DNA of 64,000 nt from Diphasiastrum complanatum (Eukaryota; Streptophyta; Lycopodiopsida; Lycopodiales; Lycopodiaceae), in the NCBI GenBank assembly GCA_029204225.1, contig CM055108.1, positions 2,067,668-2,131,667 on the forward strand, in the 5' to 3' direction. The notes under the pieces are model-generated. The model made no database searches. It saw only the letters and a program-made list of their open reading frames with translations, and was not told the DNA's origin. Shown here in pieces: positions 22,533 through 33,413 of this stretch. Every line of letters starts with the position of its first letter. The first letter of the stretch is position 1. Both the position numbers and the translations under genes were made by a program.

Positions 22533-22600
22533 AGCCAGAAGCTCTCGCGATCAGAGCACAAAACAGAGAGAAATAGAGAGAAAACAGCGCGCGCACGCGC

Positions 22601-22643
<43 letters not shown>

Positions 22644-22710
22644 CGCGAGCGAGCGAGAGAAGAGGAAAAAGGCTGCAAAGCTTAGACAGGTACTACCGCC
22701 ACGTGGCAAT
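22533..22710 (-). promoter_or_regulatory. 5' UTR and proximal promoter of the ARID-HMG gene
   Basis: Immediately upstream of the ATG are a (GA)n run at 22603-22639 and alternating GC tracts on both sides (about 22586-22602 and 22639-22657). Further up lies a G-box, CCACGTGG, at 22699-22706. GA/CT runs are common in plant 5' UTRs and are targets of BPC-type GAGA-binding proteins. The G-box suggests bZIP or bHLH control. No clear TATA box was seen. Confidence 0.55.
22603..22639. repeat. (GA)n microsatellite flanked by alternating GC
   Basis: About 18 GA units flanked by CGCGCGCACGCGCGCG on the left and GCGCGCGCGAGCGAGCGAG on the right, 70-130 bp upstream of the ARID-HMG start codon. Confidence 0.95.
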
Positions 22711-23379
22711 CGCCTCCCCCAAGCAGCTGGCTGGAAGCGGTATCCCAAGGGCGCTTTTCCCCGGAGACCGGTCCCCCCGGTGACCGACAGGACTTTGAGG
22801 CCTCGTGCACATAGGTAACAGAGAGTTGCAGAGACATCGGCTATTACGCATTATTTTTTCATGTCCTTCTTCTTCACTCCAAAATTTAACTTTCATGCAA
22901 CAAGAGGCAAAAAAATAAAACATTTTAAGTCTGATTCAAGATCTGGATCCTCCATGCATGCATGCATGCATTTTATAGGAAATGAGATTGATTTATATCT
23001 TAAGAATTGAGTAAATTTTGGTCTTGGGCGAATCAAGATCTACTCAGCAGTAGATACTAGATCTACTCGGCACTAGATACTAGATCAATACATCTATGAC
23101 CTTAGCGTAAAACTCCTTGTTAAAATCTTTTCTTTTTTGAATGCAAAGCCCACTATAGTCTCTAGAGTTATTTAAGCTTTGAAAGGCCAACAAATTTTGT
23201 GATTGCATAGGTCCCTTGGCAAGATTACTAACATCAGTCAATAGACCCAAGTCCAACAAGGAAAAGAAGATGAAACTACTTTCATACTTCAACTTTTAGA
23301 AATCCAGATATGCTTTGACGTTCCAAACTAGGCCATTTAGATCATAAAAGTATCTAGCAAATGTCAAATCTGGAAATAG
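22711..23379. other. Upstream region without a supported gene
   Basis: Apart from the RY block I see no gene. A near-duplicate of about 20 bp (AGATACTAGATCTACTCGGC type) lies at 23040-23090. Confidence 0.4.
22953..22970. promoter_or_regulatory. CATGCATG (RY) repeat block
   Basis: CATGCA repeats overlap four times in 18 bp, about 420 bp upstream of the ARID-HMG ATG. RY motifs bind B3-domain regulators of the ABI3/FUS3/LEC2 group. Here it may also be just a short tetranucleotide microsatellite. Confidence 0.4.
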
Positions 23380-25160
23380 TTCAAGATTTGTATTATACTA
23401 GTAAATCGATTTCTTTCTGTGAAGGTTGTATTATAGGTATAAAAAACTCAATTCAAAATAGATCATTCTCACTCTTCAAAAGATTTACTAGATCTTGTTC
23501 ATAATGACATTTGTGGACCCATGCAAACCTCTTCCACAGGGGAGCTACATATTTTCTAGCTTTTATTGATGACTTTTCTAGAGGGACTGTGATTTAATTT
23601 TTGAAAAAAAGTCTAAATCTTTCAAGCTCTTCAAGCAATTCAAAGAATCTATAGAAACTCGTACTTAAAAAAAGATGAAAGCTCTACAAACGAATGGAAG
23701 GGCGAGAATTCACATTTGATCAATTCGAAGATTTTTGTAAGACACATGGGATACTACAACAAGCTACTCACCTGAGTCCAATGGATTAGCCGAAAGAAAG
23801 AATCTAACTCCAATAGAGAGTGCAAAGAGCATGCTAGCCCATGTCTTCCTAAACATTTTTGGGTAGAAGCAATAGCCACTACAACCTACAGACAAAATCG
23901 ATGCATCATTAAGGCCCTTGGCAACAAGATTTCTTATGAGTTTTGGATAAGATCAAAATCCTTTTAAAATTTTTAGATTCATTGTCTATTCACAAGTGAA
24001 ACTAGATGACAATAGCATCCTTTTGTAAGTTTTACATAACAGTCATGATAGAAAAAAATTATTCAAGTAGAGATGAAATTTTTGTTGAAGACCAATTGAC
24101 ATTCACTCAAATGAAGAGTCATTTCGTCCACAAGTTAATTAGCCTCAGTAGGTCAAAGTCCTCCTAAGAAGGTCGACGCGACCAAGACATCCACCATCAA
24201 GGTTTATAAATGATGCTTCTTGCTATTTTGTGTTGGAATTCAATATTGTACTATAAGTTGTATTATATATTGATGCTAATTTATGGAAGGCTGCCATGGA
24301 CAAAGAATATGATTCTCTCTTGATGCAAAATACATGGAAAATCATGGTGTTGTTTGAAGATCAAAATCTAGTTCCATGCAAATGGATTTCTATTGATTCT
24401 AATATTCCAAGAGTCTGGTTCTAGAAGATCAATCATTTATTCATTCACAATGGTTCTATTCCTAGCTCAACAAATCTAAATGTTTATTTCAAATCTGTTT
24501 CTACTTCTTTTATAATCATCACCTCATATGTAGACAATGAATTATTGTTTAGTAATAATCTAAAATATCTGAAAAAAAATTCAAGGATAGTATATCACAT
24601 GAATACAAAATAATAGGTTTGGGTCTAGCAACCCACTATTGTATCAGTTCCACAAGGATCGACCTAGCAGACTAATTTATATCAATCAACAAAAATGTTT
24701 CATGAATGTGTTGGATAAATATGGCAATGTTAGATTGTAAACTAAGCTACTTCTCAATGGATCCAAGATTAAAATTATCAAAAGAGCAGTGTCCATAAAC
24801 TAAGACAAAAAACGAGGCTATGGAGCAGTGTCATTTTCATTCCATTATGGGCTCACCAAGGTACCACTTTTTGTCTAACCCAAGAATGCACACCAGAAAA
24901 CACTTTTTAAGGCCTTGAATTTTTTTCCAACTACTACTGTTTGGAATCTATTGTGGAGATAACTGATCTGCCAATATTCTTAAAGGATACACGTATGTTA
25001 ATTGGGTAGGAGATGTTGATACTAGAAGATCAACTTTTAGCTTTGTATTTCTATTCAACAGAGGACCAATATCATAGAATAGTCAAAAGCATACCTCAAT
25101 AGCATTGTCATCAACAAAATCAAAATACATTACTATTGTTTATTGTGACAATTAAATCAC
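23380..25160 (+). mobile_element. Decayed Ty1/copia element
   Basis: No frame is intact, but copia landmarks appear in order. Integrase traces include DLVHNDICGPMQ near 23510, FEDFCKTHGILQQATHLSP near 23720 and the following ERKN-like stretch. The start of RVT_2 is near 24290 (AAMDKEYDSLLMQNTWKI, then VPCKWI). YVDN stands for YVDD near 24530. RNase H lies near 24990-25130 (WVGDVDTRRSTFSFVF ... GPIS ... SSTKSKYI). Stops and frameshifts throughout make it long dead. No LTRs were delimited. Confidence 0.75.
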
Positions 25161-25970
25161 ATTCAGGCTAGGGACTTCCTATGAGGGAATGTGCTTAATT
25201 ACACAAAAACTATAGGAGGATATGGTTCGTCACTTAGAATGACGACTCAAGATGAAACTCCAACCAAGTATCGCTTAACATGTGGCTTTGACAACGACAA
25301 ACTATCGAAGGCTGACAGTTTCTATCCGTCTGTTATGAATATAATGACTTACCCAAGTTGGTTAACAATTGAATTTTCAGGAAGTCCTAATGGAATGGAT
25401 GACAACGCATTGTGGCTAAGCTCCAATTGTGACCTACGACCTAATTAGTTGTCTTAATGGGATAAGCCTTAGCAACATTCCTCATTAGTATTCCTGTCAA
25501 GTCTAAAATACTCAAGCTTTCACATATTCTACAAGATTACTAAAGTTTTTACATAGTTTGGGTTGAAATTTTATTTAATTCTAAAAATTGAAATCCATCT
25601 CAACCTTGGCTTGGATCGACAAGTCGAATTAGATTGAAAGATGGAAATAGTTTGGAATTTTTAATTCCACTTCAAACCTCATTCGATCTAGTTGTCTCTG
25701 TATATATTACCAAATATCCACAACATAGTCCTAGACCTAGTTATTTACTCAGAAATTTGCTATAGATGAGAAACTTGCAAAAATACACCCAAGTTCGAGA
25801 TAGGTTCGACACTACACAAAATCAACCGAATAAGTCAAAAGGAATGCCAAAGAATCACCACTCACAAGAGTCATATTCTTTGGTAGTCAACAATATTTTG
25901 ATAGTCGACAATCCATCGACTGACTCTTCAACAGTCGAGAGTCAACGCTATTGACTCGACACTCTTCGGG
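25161..25970. other. Flanking sequence left of Copia-A
   Basis: No gene is supported. The 85-codon open frame at 25191-25448 has no recognised domain. The last 120 bp contain several GTCGAC/TCGAC motifs. Bases 25966-25970 (tcggg) form the left target duplication of Copia-A. Confidence 0.5.
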
Positions 25971-26661
25971 TGTGAAAAATTGCCTACATTGGCAAATCTA
26001 GCCATGTAGAATATTGTATATTTTGTCAATATTGTTTGTTGGTTACTTGAATGGCCAAAGTGCCACTTGTACATACACACCTAAAGTAGGTTACCACGAG
26101 TCAAGAGGAGTAATTGTGTCTATTTGGTAGTGATTCCTACTTTGTAGGATCTAGACCATGATTTATGATGAGATTTGTACCTACCATGCACCTACCAAGC
26201 ATGACTCTTGGATCTAGGTTAGGGTTTTCACATTAGGGAAAGAAAGTGGAGTCTAATTTCTTATTACATGCTGAATTTTCACCTAACTTTGCAAAGGAAG
26301 TGTGTTTTACTATGTATTCCCATTCTCCATAGTGAGAAGATAGAAACTTTTTGGAGCCTCAAGGAGAAACTCGAGTTTCCTCTCATTGTATGGTGATTAC
26401 TCTTGATTTCCAATGAAACCAAGCTTTGGCACTTTGTAAACACTGTCTACAGGCCGTACTACAGCCTTATTTCCACACGTGTGGAGTTGGATTATACTAT
26501 TTGATCAATGCTTTGATTGTCTCTACTTGTTTCCTATCAAGTTGCTAAACTAGATCTTGTTTTCTGATGACTAGTTTCAGATAGATTGTTTAACAAGCAT
26601 ACAATCACCTTGTGGATCATTCAAAGATCCATTTATAGTCCTTATTACTGTACTTTTCACA
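25971..26661 (+). repeat. 5' LTR of Copia-A
   Basis: 691 bp, starting TGTGAAAAATTG and ending CTTTTCACA. A CCACACGTGTGG palindrome is at 26473-26484. A weak TATA-like TATGTATT is at 26311. Confidence 0.95.
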
Positions 26662-26679
26662 TGGTATCAGAGCCAAGTA
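26662..26679 (+). other. Primer-binding site of Copia-A
   Basis: TGGTATCAGAGCCAAGTA lies directly after the LTR and is complementary in its first 12 bases to the 3' end of plant initiator Met-tRNA, the usual copia primer. Confidence 0.92.
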
Positions 26680-27292
26680 CAAGGCCATTGATCTGTGTTT
26701 GAATCTAATCCAGTTTTAGCAGGTTTTGGTGCAAAAAGCTAGTATTGGAAGGGCGAGCTGGTATCCAGGTTTTGGTGAGGGGATTTGATCCCAAAATTTT
26801 TCAGGATCAAAATCCATACTGTTCACACGTGTGGGCATCTCTGAACCAGCATTTAATAACCCATATTCATTGGATCATAGAAAATCCATCTGGTGTCAGT
26901 TTGATGTAATTTCTGGTGCAAGTCCTAGGATAAGCTACCAAGATCACTTGCCATTGATTAGTTTTGAATTTATTTCATGAAAACTAATTAATCTAGGCTG
27001 ATTTCAGACCTTCTTAAAGTGGAAACCAGGTTTTGAAAGTACATCAAAGTGAATGAGAGAGATAGAGTCAGTTTTTGTCCAAGGATAGCCAAGATTGGCA
27101 AGATTTGCTTGAGTGTAGTTTTCATCTCATCTTATCTTCATTCCAGCTTGTGAGGGAGTGATAGAATTGTGATTACAAATCCATCTGTTGGATTAGAAGT
27201 CAACATTTGAGTGAAACACTGCAAGTTAGAAACCTTTGTGAGTTTCAGGTCCAAACAAATCTATATCTTGTGTGTAGAATCTTGCTAGTAAG

Positions 27293-28205
27293 ATGGGATC
27301 AGTGGGAGCCTACCTTCTAGAAGCTAGTGAGAGGTTAAATTCTACCAATTATGCTATTTGGAAAGTGAGGATGGAGTCACTAATGGTGCTCCAGGATCTT
27401 TATGAGTTTCTAATAGATGATGAAGATGAACCTCTAGGTGCACAGGAATTAGTGAGATACAAGAAGAGGTCTAGGCTTGCACTTCACTATATCAAGATGA
27501 ATGTAAGCAATGATCTTTTAAGGGAAGTATCATCATGTAAGAGTGCTAAAGAGGCTTGGGAATCTTTAAAATCTATCTATGAGTCTAGTAACACTTCGAG
27601 GGTTCTCATGCTTAGGAATCAGATTCTACAAAGCATATGGTCTAGGGAGTGGCTTTACAAATTTGGTCCAAAGCTTTGGAATCCAAGACACTTTGCCTAC
27701 TATAGAAAAGCTATACAGTGTATTAGTAGCTGAAGAGTGTAGGATGTTGCATACCAATGCAAGAATGAATGCTATTTCTCTGCAGGATGGTGATGAGAAA
27801 GCTATTTTCTCATTCAAAAGCAAGAAGAAGACCAATGGCAAGAAGAAGCACTTCAAGGAGACCAAGGAGGAGGATGAGGCTTCAAGCTCAAAGGCCAAGA
27901 TCAAAGACAAGTCCAAGTACAAATGTTTTTTATGTGGAAAGAAAGGACATTTTGCATCAGAATGTCTCAAGAAGAAGAAGGCACAAGAGAGCAAACAAAG
28001 CAACATTGCACATCAGGAGGAGGAGGAGGATGAAGAGTCATCCTTGATGGTTTCCAACAAACCACCATCATCCAAGAGCAACACCAATGATTCTTGCTGG
28101 ATTGATAGTGGGGCAAGTTCCCACATGACATATCAAAAGGACATATTCTCCACCTTACTTTCTTATAATGACTTACATAGATCAATCTATACTGCAAGTA
28201 GTCAA
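27293..28205 (+). pseudogene. Copia-A gag and start of protease (frame-shifted)
   Basis: Begins with the copia gag signature LNSTNYAIWKVRMESL and reaches NTSRVLMLRNQILQSI. There a deletion of about 39 codons joins it out of frame to NGLGSGFTNLVQSFGIQ. The second frame carries the zinc knuckle CFLCGKKGHFASEC and the protease motif CWIDSGASSHMTY. It is interrupted at 28205 by Copia-B. Confidence 0.9.
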
Positions 28206-28858
28206 TGTGAAAAACTCAGATCCAAAAGATGCTAAAGTTTCATAAAGATCTTGGCCATGGAAGTTATGCACATCTAGATTGAAAAAATGATAGAAATTGT
28301 GATGTTAAGCATACTAAACATCAACTAAACATCAAAATCTGATCATAAGCTTCCACAAACAGAAACTTGCTGTCCCTGTCCGTACTTCAGAGCCTACAAC
28401 CTGCATTTCACACGTGTGAAGCCATAGCAACAAAGAAATCACAATTCTAGTGGCTAGAATGCAAGATATGAACAAAAAAGTGAGAGAGAAGAAGATGGAT
28501 CTTCAAAGAGCATAACATTCATTCAATAGAATGAAAATGAGACGTGTACATACTCGTGGAGATGGCTATTTATAGCAGCCATAGTGCCTCTTGGCCACTT
28601 GTCTTATGATAGGCTAAAATTGGGGTCCAATAGGATTCACCCATATACCTAGAAATTTGGTCAAATAGGAATGCACCAAATTATGAGCCAATAGAAGAGC
28701 TCCACACTCGACCTCCTCTAATTAATGTGACCTCAAAAGTAGTGTACACATACTTTGGGCCTCTACATACATGTATGAACCTATCTCTAACTTTTATTTG
28801 GCCATAGGCCTACAAAATCTCAAGTTAGGAAAATACTACTAGTTGACAATTTTTCACA
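28206..28858 (-). repeat. 3' LTR of Copia-B
   Basis: On the minus strand it runs from 28858 to 28206 with TGTGAAAA...TTCACA ends. A TATAAAT box starts at 28574. The perfect palindrome TTCACACGTGTGAA is at 28407-28420. Confidence 0.97.
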
Positions 28859-31800
28859 CTCCCTCTTCAACTAGTTTTAGCATAGATTTAGAAAGTACAC
28901 CAAGACTTGTTCTATGCTTGAAAAATAAGTCCTTTCCCAATGCTTTGGTAAAGATATCAGCCACACATTCCTTTGATGGGACATGTTCAAGCTTGATCTC
29001 TTTTGCCAACACTTGTTCTCTCACAAAATGGTAAGCCACCTCGATATGTTTGCTCCTTGCATGGAAAACCGGATTGCTTGCTAGACTTTGGGCTGAAAGG
29101 TTGTCACAAAAGATGATTGGACTCTCTGAAAAATCCAGCAAATGAAGCTCCATAATCATCCTCTTGATCCACACCATCTCCTTTGTGCATGATGTCAAAG
29201 CTTTGTACTCGGCCTCACTAGAAGAAAGTGATATAGTTGCTTGTTTCTTCGACATCCATGAGATAGCTCCATCACCTATGAAAATAGCATGTGCATTTAT
29301 GGATTTTCTATCCATAAGGTCTCCTGCAAAATCTGAATCTGAAAAACCAAATAAGTTAGGTGATGAGCCTCTATAAACAATGCCAAAATCTTTTGTTCCC
29401 GAGATGTATCTCAAGATCCTCTTTCCTAGTTTCCAATGTTCTATGCTAGGATCTTGCATGAATTGGCTTAATCTACCAACACAATAAGATAAATCAGGTC
29501 TTGTGATGGTTAGATATATAAGAGAACCTATTAGCTTCCTATAGAGAGTAATGTCCTCGAAGGATCTTTCATTACCTCTTATAGTTAGCTTTACATGTGA
29601 TTCCATAGGTGTATCAATAGGATTTGCATCTACCATATGAAATCTATTGAGAATAGAAATAGCATACTTCTCTTGTGAAATAAAAGTGATTTGAGAAGTT
29701 CTAATTACTTCTATTCCTAAGATATAGCTCAAAAGACCAAGATCATGCACTTCAAATTCCTTTTTTAGTGCTTTCTTGATATCTTCTATATCTTCCTTGT
29801 TCCCTCCACTTAAAATAATGTCATCCACATAAATTAGAAGGATTGTAACATCATTAGCACTAATTCTAAAGTAAAGTGAATGATCATACTCACTCATAGT
29901 GAAGTTTTGAGAAAGTAGAAAAGAGTTAAGCCTAGCATACCAACTCCTTGGTGCTTGCTTAAGACCATACAAACTTTTTTGTAGAAAACACACATGATTA
30001 GGCTTGCTATGAGAAACATAGCTCTCGGGTTGCTCCATGTAGACTTCCTCTTCAAGATCACCATTCAAGAAAGCATTAGAAATGTCTAATTGCCAAAGAT
30101 CCCATCCATAAAGAGTTGCAAGGGAAATGATTACTCTTATGCTCACCATCTTTGCCACGGGTGCAAAGGTTTCCTCATAGTCAATGCCATGCTCTTGAGC
30201 ATAACCTTTAGCCACCAACCTTGCCTTCAACTTGTTGATAGATCCATCTTGATTTGTCTTTACCTTGAAGATCCATTTGCATCCAATTGCACTTTTGCCC
30301 TTTGGAAGCTCCACCAATCTCCATGTGTTGTTCTTCATAAGTGCTTCAAACTCAAGATCCATTGCTTGGATCCATTCCTCTTTTTGCCTTGCTTCATCTA
30401 CACATGAAGGTACATCAAAAGAAGTTAGGAAAGCATAGTTGGATCCATCCACCACTTGCTTACCTTTGCCATCATAAGTGAGCCTTGAGGGTTTCACTTT
30501 ATGCCTTGGAGTTCTCCTTGGAATTTGACTTGAAGAGGCTTCTTCAACATCCACATCCAATGTGTCATCAACTCCATTGTCATCAAGCACATTAGTTGCA
30601 ACAACACCATCATCACTTGAAACAACTTTTGGAATGTTACCTTCATCAAAAATGACATCCCTACTTGTGAACACTTTCTTGATTGAAGGAACATAAATCC
30701 TATATGCTTTGCTTACTTCACTATAACCAACAAAAATGCCCTTTCTTGAAGATGGATCCTCCTTAGTTCTATCATCAAGAGTAATGTTGAAGTAGCAAAT
30801 GCATCCAAAAGTTCTTAGAAACTTGACATTAGGCTTCGTACCAAACAAAGCTTCAAAAGGGGTTTTTCCTTCCAATACAACACTTGGCCATCTATTGCAT
30901 AGGAAATTTGCACACAACAAAGCATCACTCCAAAAAGGTTTAGGAAGATTAGCATTCAATCTCATTGCCTTTGCACTCTCACACAAGGTTCTATTCTTCC
31001 TCTCGGCCACTCCATTTTGTTGTGGTGTTCTTGGACATGTGTACTCCCTCTTGATCCCATGCTCATCGCAAAAGGCTTTGAATTTGTTAGAAATGTATTC
31101 ACCACCATTGTCGCTCCTCAAGCATTTGATTTTGGTTGTAAATTGAGTCTCAATAGCAACTTTGAACTTGACAAACACATCAAACACCTCATCCTTGCTC
31201 TTTAGTAGATAAACCCAACAAAATCTACTAAAATCATCAATGAAAGTTACATACATCTTAGCACCTCCATTGCTAATTGTAGTAACACCATGAATATCCG
31301 AATGCAAGAGAGAAAAAGGCATCTTAGATCTAGATATAGATCTAGTATATGGCAATCTATGTGATTTAGACAAAGCACATTCTTCACAAACATGATTCAA
31401 GCAAGTAAGAGACTTGGGAAGTCCCCTTACTACCTCCTTTTTGGCTATTACCTCCAAGGCCTTGTAGTTGAGATGTCCCATCCTTTTATGCCATACCTCT
31501 TGAATTGACATTTGTTCATTTGCCATGCATCCAACTTGGTTAGCAACAACACATGCATCAAGCTTGAACAATTTCCCTTGCCTTTTCCCTTTTGCAATGA
31601 TACTACACCCCTTTTTGATCAAGCAAGCATCACCATCAAACTCAACTTTGAATCCTTTGTCAAGCATTTGGCTTACACTAAGTAAGTTCTTGGTAATGGA
31701 TGGAATGAGCAAAACATCTTTCAATTCTATATTCCTATTTGTAGAAAGTGAAATAGGAATTGTGCCAATCCCCTTGATTGCACACTCACCATCATTTGCG

Positions 31801-32804
31801 GTATAGATTACCTTCCTATCACCATCAAATGCCATTAAAGATGAAAAATACTCTTTATGATATGTCATATGAGAAGTGGCTCCACTATCAATCCACCAAG
31901 GATCAATGTCTCCATGATTAGCCAACAAGCAAGATGACATAACAAAAGCATCATTTGAAAGAAGCTCATCCCCACCCTCATCAATAGTTAGATTGGTTTG
32001 CTTTTCCCCTTGATCCCTCTTTTTCTTAAAACAATCACTAGCAAAATGCCCTTTGACTCCACAATAGAAACATTTTAGCTTAGATCTATCCTTCTTTTTG
32101 CCAAAAGTAGAGTGCTCACCTTGGTCTTGCCCTTTAGACCAATTGCTTTTACCTTTGCCCTTGAACTTGCCTTTAGAGAACATTGCCTCCTCTTCTCCTC
32201 CTTGAGATGTAGAAGATGCTCCCACTCTTGCTTGCAACCTGAATTCTTCAGCCAACAAGACCTCTTGCAAGTCTCCAACACTTGGTAAACATTTTTGGAT
32301 AGCATAACTTTGAACAAGATTAGCATGATCATCCAACAAGCCATTGAGAATCACTTGAACAAGCTCCTCATTATTTATGCCATCATTAATGCATGCTAAC
32401 TCATCATTCAATGCTTTAACTCTCAAAACAAAAGCATGTCCATTCTCACTCTTCTTTTGCATACAAGAAAAGATTTGCCTTCTTAAAGTCAACACTCTAG
32501 AAGTAGACTTGGATTCATAAACCTTCTTCAAGGCTTCCCAAGCTTCACTAGATGATGTGCACTTACCAACCTCTTTGATAAGCTCATTTGTCACATTCAT
32601 CTTGATCATGTGAAGGGCTTTCTTTGCCCTCTTGTCATACCTCAATTGTTCTTGAGGTGCCAAAGGTCTCTCCTCCACACCTACAACAATATCCATCAAC
32701 TCATTCATCTCAAGCAAAGACTCCATCCTTACTTTCCAAGTAGAATAGTTGAGGGAGGTAAGCCTATCATTGCTTTCCAACATGTAGCCTCCATTTGTAG
32801 CCAT
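28854..32804 (-). CDS. Copia-B gag-pol polyprotein, 1316 aa, intact
   Basis: One frame encodes gag, protease, integrase, reverse transcriptase and RNase H. Gag (residues 1-270) opens with RLTSLNYSTWKVRMESL and has the zinc knuckle C245-X2-C-X4-H-X4-C258. Protease shows WWIDSGATSH with D306. Integrase has the HHCC finger (H439, H444, C473, C476) and the D503, D565, E601 triad (HSDIHG, RSDNGGEY, QQNGVAER). RT has LDISNAFLNG (D907) and YVDD (992-995). RNase H has D1156, SSSEAEY near 1194-1200 and D1234. Length and order are typical of plant copia. The start chosen is the first Met (MATNGGYMLE), about 600 bp inside the 5' LTR. The last codons LVEEGV are the polypurine tract, and the TGA stop lies in the LTR. 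Confidence 0.97.
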   Translation of the reverse strand: MATNGGYMLESNDRLTSLNYSTWKVRMESLLEMNELMDIVVGVEERPLAPQEQLRYDKRAKKALHMIKMNVTNELIKEVGKCTSSSEAWEALKKVYESKSTSRVLTLRRQIFSCMQKKSENGHAFVLRVKALNDELACINDGINNEELVQVILNGLLDDHANLVQSYAIQKCLPSVGDLQEVLLAEEFRLQARVGASSTSQGGEEEAMFSKGKFKGKGKSNWSKGQDQGEHSTFGKKKDRSKLKCFYCGVKGHFASDCFKKKRDQGEKQTNLTIDEGGDELLSNDAFVMSSCLLANHGDIDPWWIDSGATSHMTYHKEYFSSLMAFDGDRKVIYTANDGECAIKGIGTIPISLSTNRNIELKDVLLIPSITKNLLSVSQMLDKGFKVEFDGDACLIKKGCSIIAKGKRQGKLFKLDACVVANQVGCMANEQMSIQEVWHKRMGHLNYKALEVIAKKEVVRGLPKSLTCLNHVCEECALSKSHRLPYTRSISRSKMPFSLLHSDIHGVTTISNGGAKMYVTFIDDFSRFCWVYLLKSKDEVFDVFVKFKVAIETQFTTKIKCLRSDNGGEYISNKFKAFCDEHGIKREYTCPRTPQQNGVAERKNRTLCESAKAMRLNANLPKPFWSDALLCANFLCNRWPSVVLEGKTPFEALFGTKPNVKFLRTFGCICYFNITLDDRTKEDPSSRKGIFVGYSEVSKAYRIYVPSIKKVFTSRDVIFDEGNIPKVVSSDDGVVATNVLDDNGVDDTLDVDVEEASSSQIPRRTPRHKVKPSRLTYDGKGKQVVDGSNYAFLTSFDVPSCVDEARQKEEWIQAMDLEFEALMKNNTWRLVELPKGKSAIGCKWIFKVKTNQDGSINKLKARLVAKGYAQEHGIDYEETFAPVAKMVSIRVIISLATLYGWDLWQLDISNAFLNGDLEEEVYMEQPESYVSHSKPNHVCFLQKSLYGLKQAPRSWYARLNSFLLSQNFTMSEYDHSLYFRISANDVTILLIYVDDIILSGGNKEDIEDIKKALKKEFEVHDLGLLSYILGIEVIRTSQITFISQEKYAISILNRFHMVDANPIDTPMESHVKLTIRGNERSFEDITLYRKLIGSLIYLTITRPDLSYCVGRLSQFMQDPSIEHWKLGKRILRYISGTKDFGIVYRGSSPNLFGFSDSDFAGDLMDRKSINAHAIFIGDGAISWMSKKQATISLSSSEAEYKALTSCTKEMVWIKRMIMELHLLDFSESPIIFCDNLSAQSLASNPVFHARSKHIEVAYHFVREQVLAKEIKLEHVPSKECVADIFTKALGKDLFFKHRTSLGVLSKSMLKLVEEGV
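28859..28868 (-). promoter_or_regulatory. Polypurine tract of Copia-B, overlapping the gag-pol end
   Basis: GAAGAGGGAG on the minus strand immediately precedes the LTR and also codes for the last residues of the polyprotein. Confidence 0.88.
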
Positions 32805-33401
32805 GTTGCAATGATTGATCTCTGATCTTTGACCTGTTCCAATGCACTAAGCACTCTCTTGAATCAACAAATGAAACACAAGAAGAAATCACAAAGATTT
32901 GGAACCTAAAACCTTAATTTTTCTCTCTTTTCCTCACTTTTTCCTTAATTTTAGCCACTAGTTTTATGATTTCTTGATCAAACCAAGACCAAACCTCAAT
33001 ATACTTGCTTTTCCCTCACTCCTAAGATTGAAATACACTCTTGAATCATTCAGCAAACTGAAAATCAGAGGGTTACATCAATTTTGAAGTTTTTGACATG
33101 AAGAAACAAGAAATTGAATCAAAAAACTATATGCTAGAATGGAAAACTAATAGGATCTTGTTGGATCTTGCATCTCCCTCTTTCCAAAACAATTTTTGTC
33201 TCCTTATTCTGATAAGTATAGAGGGAATTCGCCCTACTTCAATTGAAATGCATACAAATGATGTTTTGATCACAAAGATCCAATTTCTACACATAAATCA
33301 ACAAGATTTTTAGCTAGAAACTTGATTGGAATGCTACAAAAGCAAACTCGCCCACAAATCTCTTCTAAATCTGGCAAAACCTGCACATTTGGCCGCCTAA
33401 T

Positions 33402-33413
33402 GCTCTGATACCA
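33402..33413 (-). other. Primer-binding site of Copia-B
   Basis: TGGTATCAGAGC on the minus strand, directly after the 5' LTR. Confidence 0.93.

Noticed and set aside
22155-22685. + strand frame of 176 codons opposite exon 1
   Set aside because: It is the antisense shadow of a proline-rich exon plus the GA/GC repeats.
25191-25448. 85-codon frame after the decayed copia as a gene
   Set aside because: It has no domain and no conservation evidence, and it lies between two retroelements where a 3' LTR would be expected.
28843-32825. Several + strand frames opposite Copia-B gag-pol
   Set aside because: They are antisense shadows of the intact 1316-codon frame.
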